DNA of 20,474 nucleotides, taken from contig JBNGIQ010009434.1 in assembly GCA_049999765.1 (NCBI GenBank), positions 1-20,474 on the forward strand, given 5' to 3'. Shown here piece after piece: positions 8,024-17,081 of the stretch. Source of the DNA: Phaeoceros laevis (taxonomy: Eukaryota > Anthocerotophyta > Anthocerotopsida > Notothyladales). The translations under genes and the position numbers were made by a program. The notes under the pieces were generated by a model. It saw nothing but the letters and a program-made list of their open reading frames with translations, was not told the origin of the DNA and ran no database searches. Within the stretch, counting starts at the first letter, position 1; every line of letters begins with the position of its first letter.

Positions 8024-9550
8024 AAATGTCTACTAGTTTGGAACACTGAACTCTTTGAGAAAGGATGAATGTGTATGTCTCACATGCACGATAAGTAGGC
8101 ATGCAAAACTGAAAGATGGATGGACTGCTGGGACTTCAACATGTTTGTCTCAGGCTGTTCTGTCGACGCTGTGCTAACTCCTTCTGGTGTGTTGCTTCCC
8201 TCCTGCTCGGACGCTGCGTATGTTGCAACCAGTTCTGCAGTCGCAGAACAGCTCCAGTTGGCAGCACATTCTGTCAACTTAGTATGAGCGTGACAGGTTC
8301 ATGGACCAACCCTGTACCCAAGGTTTTGAAGTACACTGCAACTCTCAGGGCCATGTATAGGAGGCTGATGGCGAAATCAAGCTTGAGCCCTTCAAGTGGC
8401 AGGAGATGGAGGGTCACAAGAAAGCTGCCACAGGTGTAGGCCAGCTTAGTTGTGGCTTTACAAGTGTCAGTAATGGCATTCTGCAGAGTGACTGACGTGG
8501 ATAACTGCTTCTGGTAAGAAGCAAATGGTGTTTGTATCTGCTATGTTGGATTTGAACAAGCTGTTATCCGTGGTGTTGCCACATGTATGGATTCTGTTCA
8601 AAACTTCAAGAATTCTGGGTTTGCTACTGGTGCTCAAAGGAAAGGGGCCTTCCAAAATCGCTTCTCTGGTTGTGCAGTTTGGTACATTTGTCCAAGTCTT
8701 GACGAGGCGTTATCTCTGTACAGAGGGGCGACAGCACGCTGGAGGCCCCTACTGTATGAGCAAGGAATCAGGCATATGGTAGGCAATCTGTGCTAGCAAA
8801 TGTGTTGGGATATTTGAGCAAGCAGTATTTTGACATAGTAAATATACAATGGTAGGCAACGTAGGATTGGAGCCGTGCTGGAAATGGGCGGAAGGCAAAA
8901 ATCTGAGGACTCGGGCTACCATTTTGTTTTTGTTGTGTTGTATAGATATCTCATCTTTACCTGGAGGTGATGAGGCATCCTTTGTCGGTCGTTCTTCTGA
9001 GGCTAGTCCTAGGACAGTGTTTGGCACCCTCACCTGTGAGCTATCGGCTTGATTCCGCATTAGAACCCGGACTGACATCTTTTGGCGGCCCTCGAACTGG
9101 TTTGGTGGTTGTTTGAACAGTGCCCTTCATTATGATACCAATGGAAGGGTGGTGTGATTTGTACCGCATGAAGACGCATAATGAGGACGCACCCTTGAGA
9201 GATTATAAAGCACGTCTTCGGGAGAATCACACAGGCAACTTGGCGTCGGCAATTGACATGTTATGTTATTGAAAACGCGATGTGTGCACTGTGCTTTACG
9301 TAGTCTAATTGGTTGAATCGGCCTAGCGAGGCCACTGGCAAGGAACAGAAACAGAAGCTCCCTGCAGTACTGAGGTAAGAAAGCTGCAATCTACAGGTCA
9401 TAGCCATTCGGAAAAACTATCCTTCCGGGAAGGAAAAAGTTGCTTCTAAAGTAGGATAGTTGCCGACCCTCATCCCTTCACCTTTGATAAGACCGAAGGC
9501 CCACGGGCTGAAAATTTCAAAGAATGGCCGTCACAACTACAAGAGAATCC
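8024..9550. other. Convergent 3' region between UPF3 and TFIIIA
   Basis: This 1.5-kb stretch separates the stop codons of two convergent genes. I find no family-recognisable coding region. The open frames of 60-110 codons on both strands have no domain resemblance. It must hold both 3' UTRs. A long UPF3 3' UTR would fit the known NMD feedback on plant UPF3 mRNA, but no AATAAA signal or poly(A) boundary is obvious. An inverted repeat lies at 9415-9461. Confidence 0.5.
9415..9461. repeat. Inverted repeat, possible 3' UTR hairpin
   Basis: AACTATCCT (9415-9423) is perfectly complementary to AGGATAGTT (9453-9461). Inside the left part, CCTTC-CGG-GAAGG (9421-9433) can form a second stem that shares CCT with the outer arm, so the two stems are mutually exclusive. 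The element is 90-136 nt beyond the TFIIIA stop codon, so it probably lies in that gene's 3' UTR. Confidence 0.55.
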
Positions 9551-11354
9551 TCAACAGTCTTCTGTTCCGAAGAGATCACGCAAAGACTCAATAGTGGCAG
9601 GTCTCCTGCCTCCTCGTGGTCGGGATCGAAACCGTTCTTCCTCCAATTCAAAATCACCCTGAAACACAAGTCAGATATTAATATCAACGCAAATCCAAAA
9701 ACTTCATTAAAAGGGTACGTGAGGTTACACGGGATGCTAACCGTTGTCGGGCAGTGGCCACCCGTCTTCTCATGCCTATCACGGACAGCCTTGTATGCAA
9801 AGCTCCTGCCACAGCCAGCAACTGAGCATAGAAAAGGTTTAACCTCTTCATGAACAGCCTTTACGTGGCTGATCAGATTGGATCTCTGCATTGAAAACTT
9901 ATGTCACTGCCTTGCATAGGGGATAAACATGTCAAGCAACTACTTTGCCGGTTGACAAGCAGAGACCACCGTACTTTAGTGGAGCTGTATTGGCATCCAG
10001 TGACAGGACACGAGAGCTTCTCATATGCTTCATCATGACCTCTGCGGTGCTTGGACTCTTTCCTTGTTGGAATTGACAACCCGCAAACCTCACAAACAAA
10101 AAACCCATGCAACGTTCGGACATGGTGAAGCAGAGCTTTATAGTCAGAAAAACTCTCCCCACACCCAGGGTCTGAACATTGATACAGTGTGCATTTATTA
10201 CCTGTTCTGACACAACCAGACCATAAAATAGTCCAGAGATCACCATGTGAATGAAAACTACAATTCATCCAATGACAGCAAGAGAGTGGCTTGTGTATGG
10301 AAATCTATGAGCACAATCAAACAGTAGTCAGCAGAGGCTGATGCTTTCCATCACTGACCGTGGGTTGTACTCTCGTGCCGCCGAAGCTGTGACTCGAACT
10401 GGAAATCTTGCCCACAATTAGGCTGTGCACAAATGTAAGACTTCAAATCTTCCAGTTTAGCCCTTTTCCCACAACGTTGCAGATAATCACCCTTCACTTG
10501 GTGGAGCTTTGTATGGCGCTTGAGGTTGGAAACAAGGGTAAAGGATGCATTACATCCTTCCCATGTGCAAAAAAATAGTTGCCCACTATGAGTCACCATG
10601 TGGCGCTTTAGATGATCAGGACGTTTGTATTTAGAGCCACAGCCGCTGATGGGGCAGCAAAATACTTTCTGGAAACAACACATGTGCGAAGCAGGAATAT
10701 ATGAGACACATCAACCCGTTTCTAGTCACCCCTGATTACAGACAGAAAGGAAGCTTCCAGTTATCAATCAAATCGTAAGACATGCAAATAATAAGCAAAT
10801 TTCCTGTCACCTACCTCAGTAGCATGGCAAAGCATATGTTGTTTGAGATTGGAAGGCTTCACGAAGGACTCCCCACACTCCTCACAAGGATACCGCCTGC
10901 GTTGCTGAACTGAGGCTACCTGCTTTGCAGACGTAGATGGACCATCAAAATTATCCAGGAAAGAAATGCAGTGCTCCCCATTGACAGCGTCTTCTGCCAC
11001 TGCATCTGATCCGCTGGTTGTTGGTGGTAGATCTTGACCCAGCTCAACATTTTCTCCAAATTCAACATCTGTATGCAAGTCTTCCTCAGCCTCCGCAAAT
11101 ATGGCCCTTTGCTCAGCATCAATAGCTTGTTCAACATGTACGTAGTTGGGATCAGATTGTGCACTTTCAATGGTACTCTGGTGTTCTGATTCGACACAGT
11201 TGTGAGCAATCTCTTCCCCCAAACAGAAAGTTCCTATATCTGCCCCTAAACCATCGCTTTCCAATTTTGATTCAGTACACGAAACCAGCTCTTCACCCTC
11301 GCAGCAGTCGTGCGCCTGATTCGTTTTAATGCTACCAGCTTTGTGCTCATCCAT
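9551..11354 (-). CDS. TFIIIA: Transcription factor IIIA, eight C2H2 fingers
   Basis: Five coding exons (minus strand): 11354-10815, 10668-10359, 10201-9975, 9885-9742 and 9658-9551, giving 442 residues with phases 0, 1, 0, 0. All junctions are GT-AG and rejoin the frame exactly. Residues 1-150 are acidic. Eight C2H2 fingers follow, for example YPCEECG..KQHMLCH at the end of exon 1, FCCPISGCGSKYKRPDHLKRH in exon 2, and FVCEVCG..KHRRGH, the short sixth finger, in exon 3. The last finger and tail (CGRSFAYKAVRDRHEKTG, then FRSRPRGGRR) match plant TFIIIA closely. The protein binds the internal control region of 5S rRNA genes for RNA polymerase III and also binds 5S rRNA. Arabidopsis TFIIIA has nine fingers. 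The equivalent of its N-terminal finger is absent here unless it sits in an unseen upstream exon. An in-frame stop precedes the chosen ATG. Confidence 0.93.
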
Positions 11355-11675
11355 GATATAATCACATCTCCTTGACACTTCTTGGTTTCCTCATTCTGTC
11401 TACCCTTCACCCCATTTCTCATGGACTCTTACGGAGAGCATTAAATGGAGGTCCCAAAACGTAGTCTTCAACAGATCCGCAGCTGACGACAAAAAAGTAG
11501 TTCCACCTATTACACCGTTGGATAACCTCCAATTATGCACAGCTGACTAAGAGAAGCACTTTCACCTCTTACATGGTCTTTTGCAGCAATTGACTACGAA
11601 ACGCGTTACAAATAGAGTCACTTGGATAAAGGCACTCACTTGCTCTGCGGAATTTACACCACCCCTCGAACGGAT
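11355..11675 (-). other. Spacer between DPM2 stop and TFIIIA start
   Basis: This region must contain the DPM2 3' UTR and the TFIIIA promoter and 5' UTR. I searched it for a missing N-terminal zinc finger and saw no C-x2-C...H-x3-H pattern. It contains an imperfect 38-bp duplication (separate entry). Confidence 0.5.
11479..11576. repeat. Imperfect 38-bp tandem duplication, period 60
   Basis: The segments 11479-11517 and 11539-11576 share, on the plus strand, CAGCTGAC, then an A-rich stretch, then TTYCACCT-TTACA; identity is roughly three quarters by eye. The duplication lies 125-220 bp upstream of the TFIIIA ATG, so it would be in its promoter or 5' UTR. Confidence 0.55.
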
Positions 11676-11933
11676 TCAACTGGTCTTCATCTTTCTCTTG
11701 GTAAGACTGGATCGCACCATGACAACTCCCAAGAATACCATCACAAGCGAGAGTACGGCCACACCAGCCAGACCGGGAATGAGGACAGCGTACTCACGAT
11801 TAGGGAAGTAGTTGTGCACAAAATGGTCACTGTCGACAAAAGGCGTGATTAGCACCCAGAACGTGTAGTAGCTGAAGACGCTCACGCTGAATAGAAGTAA
11901 CACCAGACCAATCGCCCGATCTCCTACCTCCAT
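11676..11933 (-). CDS. DPM2: Dolichol-phosphate mannose synthase subunit 2
   Basis: A single-exon frame of 85 residues, close to the usual 80-84. It begins MEVGDRAIGLVLL and has two hydrophobic membrane segments (about residues 8-30 and 46-75) separated by the family signature around TFWVLITPFVDSDHFVHNYF, followed by EYAVLIPGLAG. A short basic tail (KRKMK) faces the cytosol. DPM2 is the small endoplasmic reticulum membrane subunit that stabilises and activates the catalytic DPM1. The complex makes dolichol-phosphate mannose for N-glycans, GPI anchors and O-mannosylation. It is transcribed divergently from the nucleosidase gene, with 304 bp between start codons. The last ten residues are longer than in Arabidopsis. 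Confidence 0.93.
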   Translation of the reverse strand: MEVGDRAIGLVLLLFSVSVFSYYTFWVLITPFVDSDHFVHNYFPNREYAVLIPGLAGVAVLSLVMVFLGVVMVRSSLTKRKMKTS

Positions 11934-12237
11934 CCCTGTCCAGACTCAAATACCGCTTGCCATCACTGGCAAGCACGTGATCTAATTGGGGCGACGAACA
12001 CACTCGAACGATTTTTACAGATTCTAACAACGACCAAAAGTGCATGCCAAAAACCCTAATCAGGCCACCAAGTTCGATGCACGGACACGAATACTATCGC
12101 TCCGGTCCCTAGTAAGTTGCGAGTGCACGATTTCTCCAAGAAACCCAAAACCTCGCGAGCAGGCCATAGCTCTGTCCCGATCTCTTTACCGACGTCAGGT
12201 GCCGTGTCGCACCTCTTCTTATCTACTCTACTCTCCT
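11934..12237. promoter_or_regulatory. Divergent promoter DPM2 / nucleosidase
   Basis: Only 304 bp separate the ATGs of two genes pointing away from each other, so the region must drive both. It contains AAACCCTAA (12051-12059), the plant telo-box found in promoters of housekeeping and ribosomal genes. No other gene is visible. Confidence 0.65.
12051..12059 (+). promoter_or_regulatory. Telo-box AAACCCTAA
   Basis: An exact AAACCCTAA sits near the middle of the divergent promoter. The motif is known from plant promoters of translation and growth genes, where it is bound by telomere-repeat-binding-type factors. Its activity here is inferred from position only. Confidence 0.45.
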
Positions 12238-14100
12238 ATGGGGGCCACCGGCACGTCCAAGAAAGTGATCATCGACACAGATCCCGGTGTCGGTCAGTCA
12301 TCGTCTTGTCTTCAGGTGCTGGTAAGTCAGCAACAATTCCGTTGGTTCTAAATGGACTTCCTGCCTTTGACGTCTCCAGATGATGCCATGGCAATTTTTT
12401 TTGCTCTCGAGTCGGAGGAGTTGGATGTTATTGGGCTTACTACCGTCTTTGGTAATGTGCGTACTGCCATGGCCACACAAAATGCTCTCCATTTGGTGAG
12501 TTCAATCACTCTCCAGCAATAAGCTCAACAATTCCCAAAGGTCAGCTACGACTTGCGCAGGGCAGTTGATAGCTTGTCACCTGCTCCCTCACGTCAGGAT
12601 GCTTAACTTTGGTTTCCTGCTTTGTGACGTAGCTTGAGATAGCAGGGAGAGAGGAGATTCCAGTTGCTCAAGGCCTCCTGACTTCTCTGAAGGTATGCAG
12701 GTTGCTTGAAGGTGGGACCTAGTATGTTTCGAGGTTCGAAGCACACTTCTTGTACAACTCAATGGCAGGGACGTTTGTGTTTGGAGAAAAACCACTCCTT
12801 CACTTGATTTCAATATATTTGTATACACCTGGCATCCACTTGTATATGCAGGGCGCTGCCAAGGAACGAATTGCAGATTTTGTACATGGTACGGACGGGC
12901 TCGGGAACACTTTCCCACTACCAGCTAAAGGCAAGGCCGTAAATCTCTCTGCACCGGACTTTCTTAAACAGAAAGTAAATGAGTATCCTGGGGGGGTAAC
13001 GGTTGTGGCTCTCGGGCCCCTAACCAACTTGGCAAAGGTGAAGATCTAGGTACTCAGCTGGCTTCAGTTGTTACCTGCCTGGAAAATGGGTTACTTCAGT
13101 TGAGGGTGTAGTGCTGACAAGCTCTGTGGGCTTTCTGTGTCCAGGCAATCGAAGATGATGCCTCATTCGCAACCAAAGTTGGTCAGATTGTAGTATTGGG
13201 AGGTGCTTTTTTCGTGAATGGGAATGTGAACCCAGCAGCCGAGGCAAATGTAGGTGTCTAGTACCTCCTGACAATAACCTTCACCGTCAGCTGTAAGACT
13301 CTATAGCCGCCATTGTTTTCTGTAGGTTTTGGGAGACCCGGAAGCTGCTGATATAGTCTTCACATCAGGAGCAAACATCTTGGTTATCGGCCTGAACGTC
13401 ACTCATCAGGTGGTGTTGACAGGTATACACCAACATTCCTGATCTTCGTCGTCAATGCAGGTCTCCGAGGTATAGTTTTTTGTGTTCACTGGGCTGTTAT
13501 GCTTTGTCTGTGGCAGGATTGGACCTACTGGACTGGAGGCAGAGTACAGGGAAGTACAGCAAATATTTGTATGAAATCTCCCAGTTTTACTTCAGCTACC
13601 ACCGAGAGGCATATGGAATAGATGGTGCATTGTGATTCAGTCTCCCTAGCCCTTCCTATTTATTTGGGAAGCTTTTTTCAATTTCTGTCCTGGATTAGCT
13701 AAGACTGGCTGGACTGGCTTCTGATTTCCAGCAATATATCTGCATGATCCTACAACAATGGTAGCCGCAGTAGATCCAACTCTTCTTACTTACGTCGAAG
13801 GAGCCATAAGGGTGCAGCTAGACGGTATCTCCAGGGGAATGACCATTTTCAACAACTGCCAAAAGAAGTATGTGTCACGGCCTAGCTCACTTTGCATGTG
13901 ATACCTTATTATCTTTTTATGTGACACCTTATTATCACTTTGCATGTGGTACCTTATTATCTGCTAACACCAAGCCGTGTGGCAACAGATGGGACTGTGG
14001 AACGGAATGGGACGATAAACCCAAGGTGAAGGTGGCTGTCACAGTCGACGCGGACGCGGTTGTCAAGTTGATCAAAGGCAGATGCTTGGGTTTGAATTGA
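12238..14100 (+). CDS. URH1: Uridine/inosine-preferring nucleoside hydrolase
   Basis: Nine exons: 12238-12292, 12380-12495, 12633-12692, 12852-13037, 13145-13249, 13326-13422, 13517-13624, 13732-13867 and 13989-14100; 975 nt, 324 residues (Arabidopsis URH1 is about 336). All introns are GT-AG, 87-159 bp, and phases agree throughout. Intron 1 falls inside the signature DTDPGVDDAMAI, whose aspartates bind Ca2+ and ribose. Other family marks are FVHGTDGLGN, VVALGPLTNLAK, the GLNVTHQV segment with the catalytic-site histidine, YLHDP with a further Ca2+ ligand, and EGAIRVQLDG. The C-terminus KVKVAVTVDADAVVKLI matches plant URH1. The enzyme hydrolyses uridine, and in plants also inosine and xanthosine, to base plus ribose in cytosolic nucleoside catabolism. 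The donor of intron 7 (GTGCAT) is weak but the frame requires it. Confidence 0.93.
13897..13961 (+). repeat. Three 17-bp repeats inside nucleosidase intron 8
   Basis: TGTG(A/G)(T/C)ACCTTATTATC occurs at 13897-13913, 13920-13936 and 13945-13961. CACTTTGCA precedes the first and third copies. The repeats account for over half of the 121-bp intron. Confidence 0.85.
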
Positions 14101-14411
14101 AAAGGATTCCAGAAACTTCCTAGTCACACCTTGGTGTAGAGTTTACACTGTACATAAATCGTGGGGAATGCACATGAGGGTGACCAGGTGGCAGCCAATG
14201 TCCGAAACGGGAAAATCGGAAGATGAGAAAGTAAGATAAGAATGTCCCGGAAACTCGGAAGATGAGAAAGTACAAGAATACTAAAAACATCGATCTTTCA
14301 GTTTCAGATCGGTCATGCCATGGTATTTTTAACCGGTCAAACCCTTAAACCCTATCCTAGTAGTGCGGCCTGTGTTTGGAGAGTGCTGAGCGGAACGTAG
14401 CAACAACTATC
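14101..14411 (+). other. Spacer and probable promoter of the SAM-domain gene
   Basis: The spacer contains the 3' UTR of the nucleosidase and the promoter of the next gene. An 18-bp unit TCGGAAGATGAGAAAGTA occurs twice, at 14216-14233 and 14255-14272. A partial telo-box AAACCCTA lies at 14347-14354. Confidence 0.5.
14216..14272. repeat. 18-bp direct repeat, period 39
   Basis: Two identical copies of TCGGAAGATGAGAAAGTA, each preceded by a CGGRAAA-like segment. They sit 140-196 bp before the ATG of the SAM-domain gene. Confidence 0.85.
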
Positions 14412-16544
14412 ATGGCGAAAACCAAACGGAAACAGCTTGCTGCACTAGCAGCAATGACAGATGCAGGTGTCATGAACGATGAGATGAGGCAAAAGGTGGA
14501 CAAGAAGCAAGTCCAGGGAGACAGTATCGGGACAGAAGGCTGCTCTGCAGCCAGGGCAGATGCAGACATGGTTGCCGTGGTAGGTCAAACTCTGAAACAG
14601 TTCGCCGATGGGGCCTCCTCGTCTAAACTCCGAACAGGTGGGAGGGTTGCAGCAAAATGTTCTCTAATGGTTGAGCATACAGCATTTGGATCAGCGGCTA
14701 ACAGTAATGCGTTGATAGAATTCAGAAATCAGCGAATTATTATCAAAATACCTCCCCTGCCAGCGAAGATGTTCAGAAAGCGACAGGAAGTTGCTGAAGG
14801 CCCGGGTGATCATGCCAAGGAGGCAAGTACTACGCCGGAAGCAGAATACAAGGATGCTGACAACTCAGAAATGGACACTGTGGCAACTAAGAGGAGGAAG
14901 ATTGGTGTCGATGTCCTCAAGAAAAACGTAAGCACCTTGTTGGCAGACATCGATAACACTTTCTCGAAGGTTATGCTCAAGTTAGGAGATTTCAGAAAGC
15001 AAAGGGTTTCTAAGGAGGAGAGCAGGGACTCTAAAAAATCTTTGTCAGGACCAGCTTCTCCAGGTGAACACCCGAGGAAGAAATTTAAGCTGAAAAATGA
15101 TTGTTGGGACTTTCCTGCAGTTTCGTTGGCAGCAAATGCTCGTGATTGCTCAGCTGGATTGCTCCACAGGAATAGCTTGCATTTTGGAGCAGACCATGAA
15201 GGAGAAGATGTCCTTGGACACTACGAAGCAACTGCTGGTCCTATGGTGTTTGCTCCTGTACCAGTGGGGACGGAGGCTTTAGATGCTCTTGTCAATGCAG
15301 GTGAAGTAGTTGCCCAGACAAACGACGTGCACAAGAAGGATTTAAAAGAATGGAGAGGACTGAAGAAGCCATCAGACAGCTGCCATCAGGAAAACGTGAA
15401 GACTAGCAGGAAGAGAAAGGACGTAAAACAAAGTGCAGCAGCCCTACATGGACGAGATCCTGACCAGCAACTTTGCGAAGGTATGTGTACTCTCAGGTTT
15501 TCATACATCTAGGATCAACTGAGTGCATGCATAAAGAGGTTCAGAGAATGTGCAGGCAGAGTAGTAAAATAACAGGGTAGACAGGTCTGGTGGCGCTTTA
15601 AGTCGGAGTGCAAGGGGAGGAGGCTGTGACGGTGGTTCTTCTATGCCCATGTCCACCTGCTAATTGTGAGAGGTTTGCTGTGGCGTTTGGCAGGTGCTCC
15701 TGGCTATGTCCGCCGCCCAAACTCTCAGCCAGAGAGGAAAAAAGCCATCCACCAAAAACCTGTGACCTCCGGCTTACAGGGACCTTCAATGACCATAAGA
15801 AGTTTGCGAAGCAGAAAGGGAACTCCGCTGATGGGACCTGATGACTTGCCAGTTCAGAAGCGCAGGAGACGTCAATTGAAGGCAAACGATGAGGCTCCGG
15901 CACAACTCTCTGGTAGTGGAACGTGCTTCTTCGTTCAGGAGGGACGGCCAGCTGAAGGTATGACAGCTTGTGCCCTAGAACAGTACTTGAATCAGCGAAG
16001 GGGGAATGGGGATTCTAGCTCGAAAACCACTTCCATGGTTGCGATATCTGGGCTAGGCAACAGGGATCTCCTAGTTGCAGGACACGACTTGGGTTCTGAA
16101 TCAACAGCGCAGGATAAGGCTACTACGTTCTACTTCAGAACACACAAACACCGGTGTACAGACATAGAATTGGGCCAGGTACGGGATACCAGCCGATCTG
16201 CCAACAGGGAGACAGTGCAGCAGAAGCAAGAGCTGCTTAGGGTGCTGGACAAGACACCCAAAAGAACTCCCTTTCCATCTGCACGGCCTGGTGCATACAA
16301 CGGCGCCTTCTGCGTGGATAGGAAAGTCGAGATTTTTATAACCAAACTGAAGGCAGATGGAGGACTTCATTCATTTTTGAGAGCTCGAGGACTCGAGCAG
16401 TTAGTACCACTCTTTGAATCTCAGAATGTGGACGAGTCTGCATTGCTGCAGCTAACAATGGATAGCTTGAAGGAGATGGGAATTCATGCACTTGGACCGC
16501 GAAGAAAGCTTATCTCAGCTATTTCTAGCCTTTGCTCACTCTAG
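14412..16544 (+). CDS. SAM-domain protein, probably nuclear
   Basis: Two exons, 14412-15480 and 15694-16544, joined in phase 1 across a 213-bp GTATGT...GGCAG intron; 639 residues. The ATG at 14412 (MAKTKRKQ) is the first methionine of the open frame. Residues 568-639 form a C-terminal sterile alpha motif: FITKLKADGGLHSFLRARGL, then LTMDSLKEMGIHALGPRRKL. The HALGPRRK string is typical of plant SAM proteins. SAM domains mediate homo- or hetero-oligomerisation and sometimes RNA binding. The rest is low in recognisable domains but rich in basic clusters (KRKQ, TKRRKIG, PRKKFKLK, SRKRKD, QKRRRRQ), which suggests nuclear localisation. Residues 90-130 include a hydrophobic stretch, NQRIIIKIPPLPAKMF. 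The partner and function are unknown. Confidence 0.85.
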
Positions 16545-16969
16545 CTGGTCTGCCTTGCTTGGATTTTTAAGTTTGCTCTTCATTGCAACCTAGGGACCTT
16601 CTGAATGCATGCGCCTTCGAAGGAAAGAGCGTAGAGTGAGACCTTCCACACTTTGACACAGGAGACAGCAAGTTGAGGTCTGCAGACAACACACCGTCTC
16701 AGATCACCATGGGGCCTAAGTTGCAGTCAAGTGAACTGGCACCTGACCCTTTGCCATTGCACCTAAAAGTCTGTTTCCGTAGTGAGTGCCCGCCGACCCT
16801 GAAGAGGAGCGGGTGAACAAATTCCATTACCAGATGCAAAACTTGGGGGGAGGGGGGGCGCTGTCCTTCCATGGAGCTTTTGTACTCCGTATGAGCAGTC
16901 CGGAGATTGAATGATCTTTGTTCCACTCAGACCAGAGTCCGAACCTTAAAGCTACAAGAGCAAGTTTGC
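16545..16969. other. Convergent 3' region with decayed exon-like segment
   Basis: This lies between the stop of the SAM gene and the terminal-exon array of the NFD6-like gene, so it should hold both 3' UTRs. On the minus strand, 16715-16699 resembles a shortened copy of the terminal exons to its right: a TTAG acceptor, then GGCCCCATGGTGATC-like sequence and a TGA in the same phase. There is a homopurine G-run at about 16844-16858. Confidence 0.4.
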
Positions 16970-17081
16970 CTACACATCCTCACAAAGCCTAGACCCTGCA
17001 CTTCACATAGATACCCTATCAGAGATCCTCATGGAGCCATGACCCTGCAGTTGAATTATAGATCATCAGTGAGCCAAGTCC
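16970..17081 (-). repeat. Three tandem copies of a 26-nt terminal exon
   Basis: On the minus strand, candidate exons at 17081-17056, 17044-17019 and 16995-16970 are each exactly 26 nt. Each follows a TGCAG acceptor, each begins GG, and each contains TGGCT or AGGCT and GATGAT/GAGGAT at the same positions. Joined in phase 1 to the upstream exon, they encode G-T-W-L-T-D-D-L, G-S-W-L-H-E-D-L and G-S-R-L-C-E-D-V. They end respectively in TAA, TGA and TAG. Ungapped identities are 19/26, 17/26 and 17/26. There is no donor site between them, so they are alternative 3' splice sites for one last exon. Confidence 0.65.

Noticed and set aside
8116-8439. 107-codon plus-strand frame after UPF3
   Set aside because: Cys-rich random-looking translation in the presumed 3' UTR, with no domain and no splice signal joining it to UPF3.
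12720-12745. tRNA-like GAGGTTCGAAGC T-arm in the nucleosidase intron
   Set aside because: No acceptor stem, D-arm or anticodon arm could be fitted around it, and no other tRNA candidate was found in the window.
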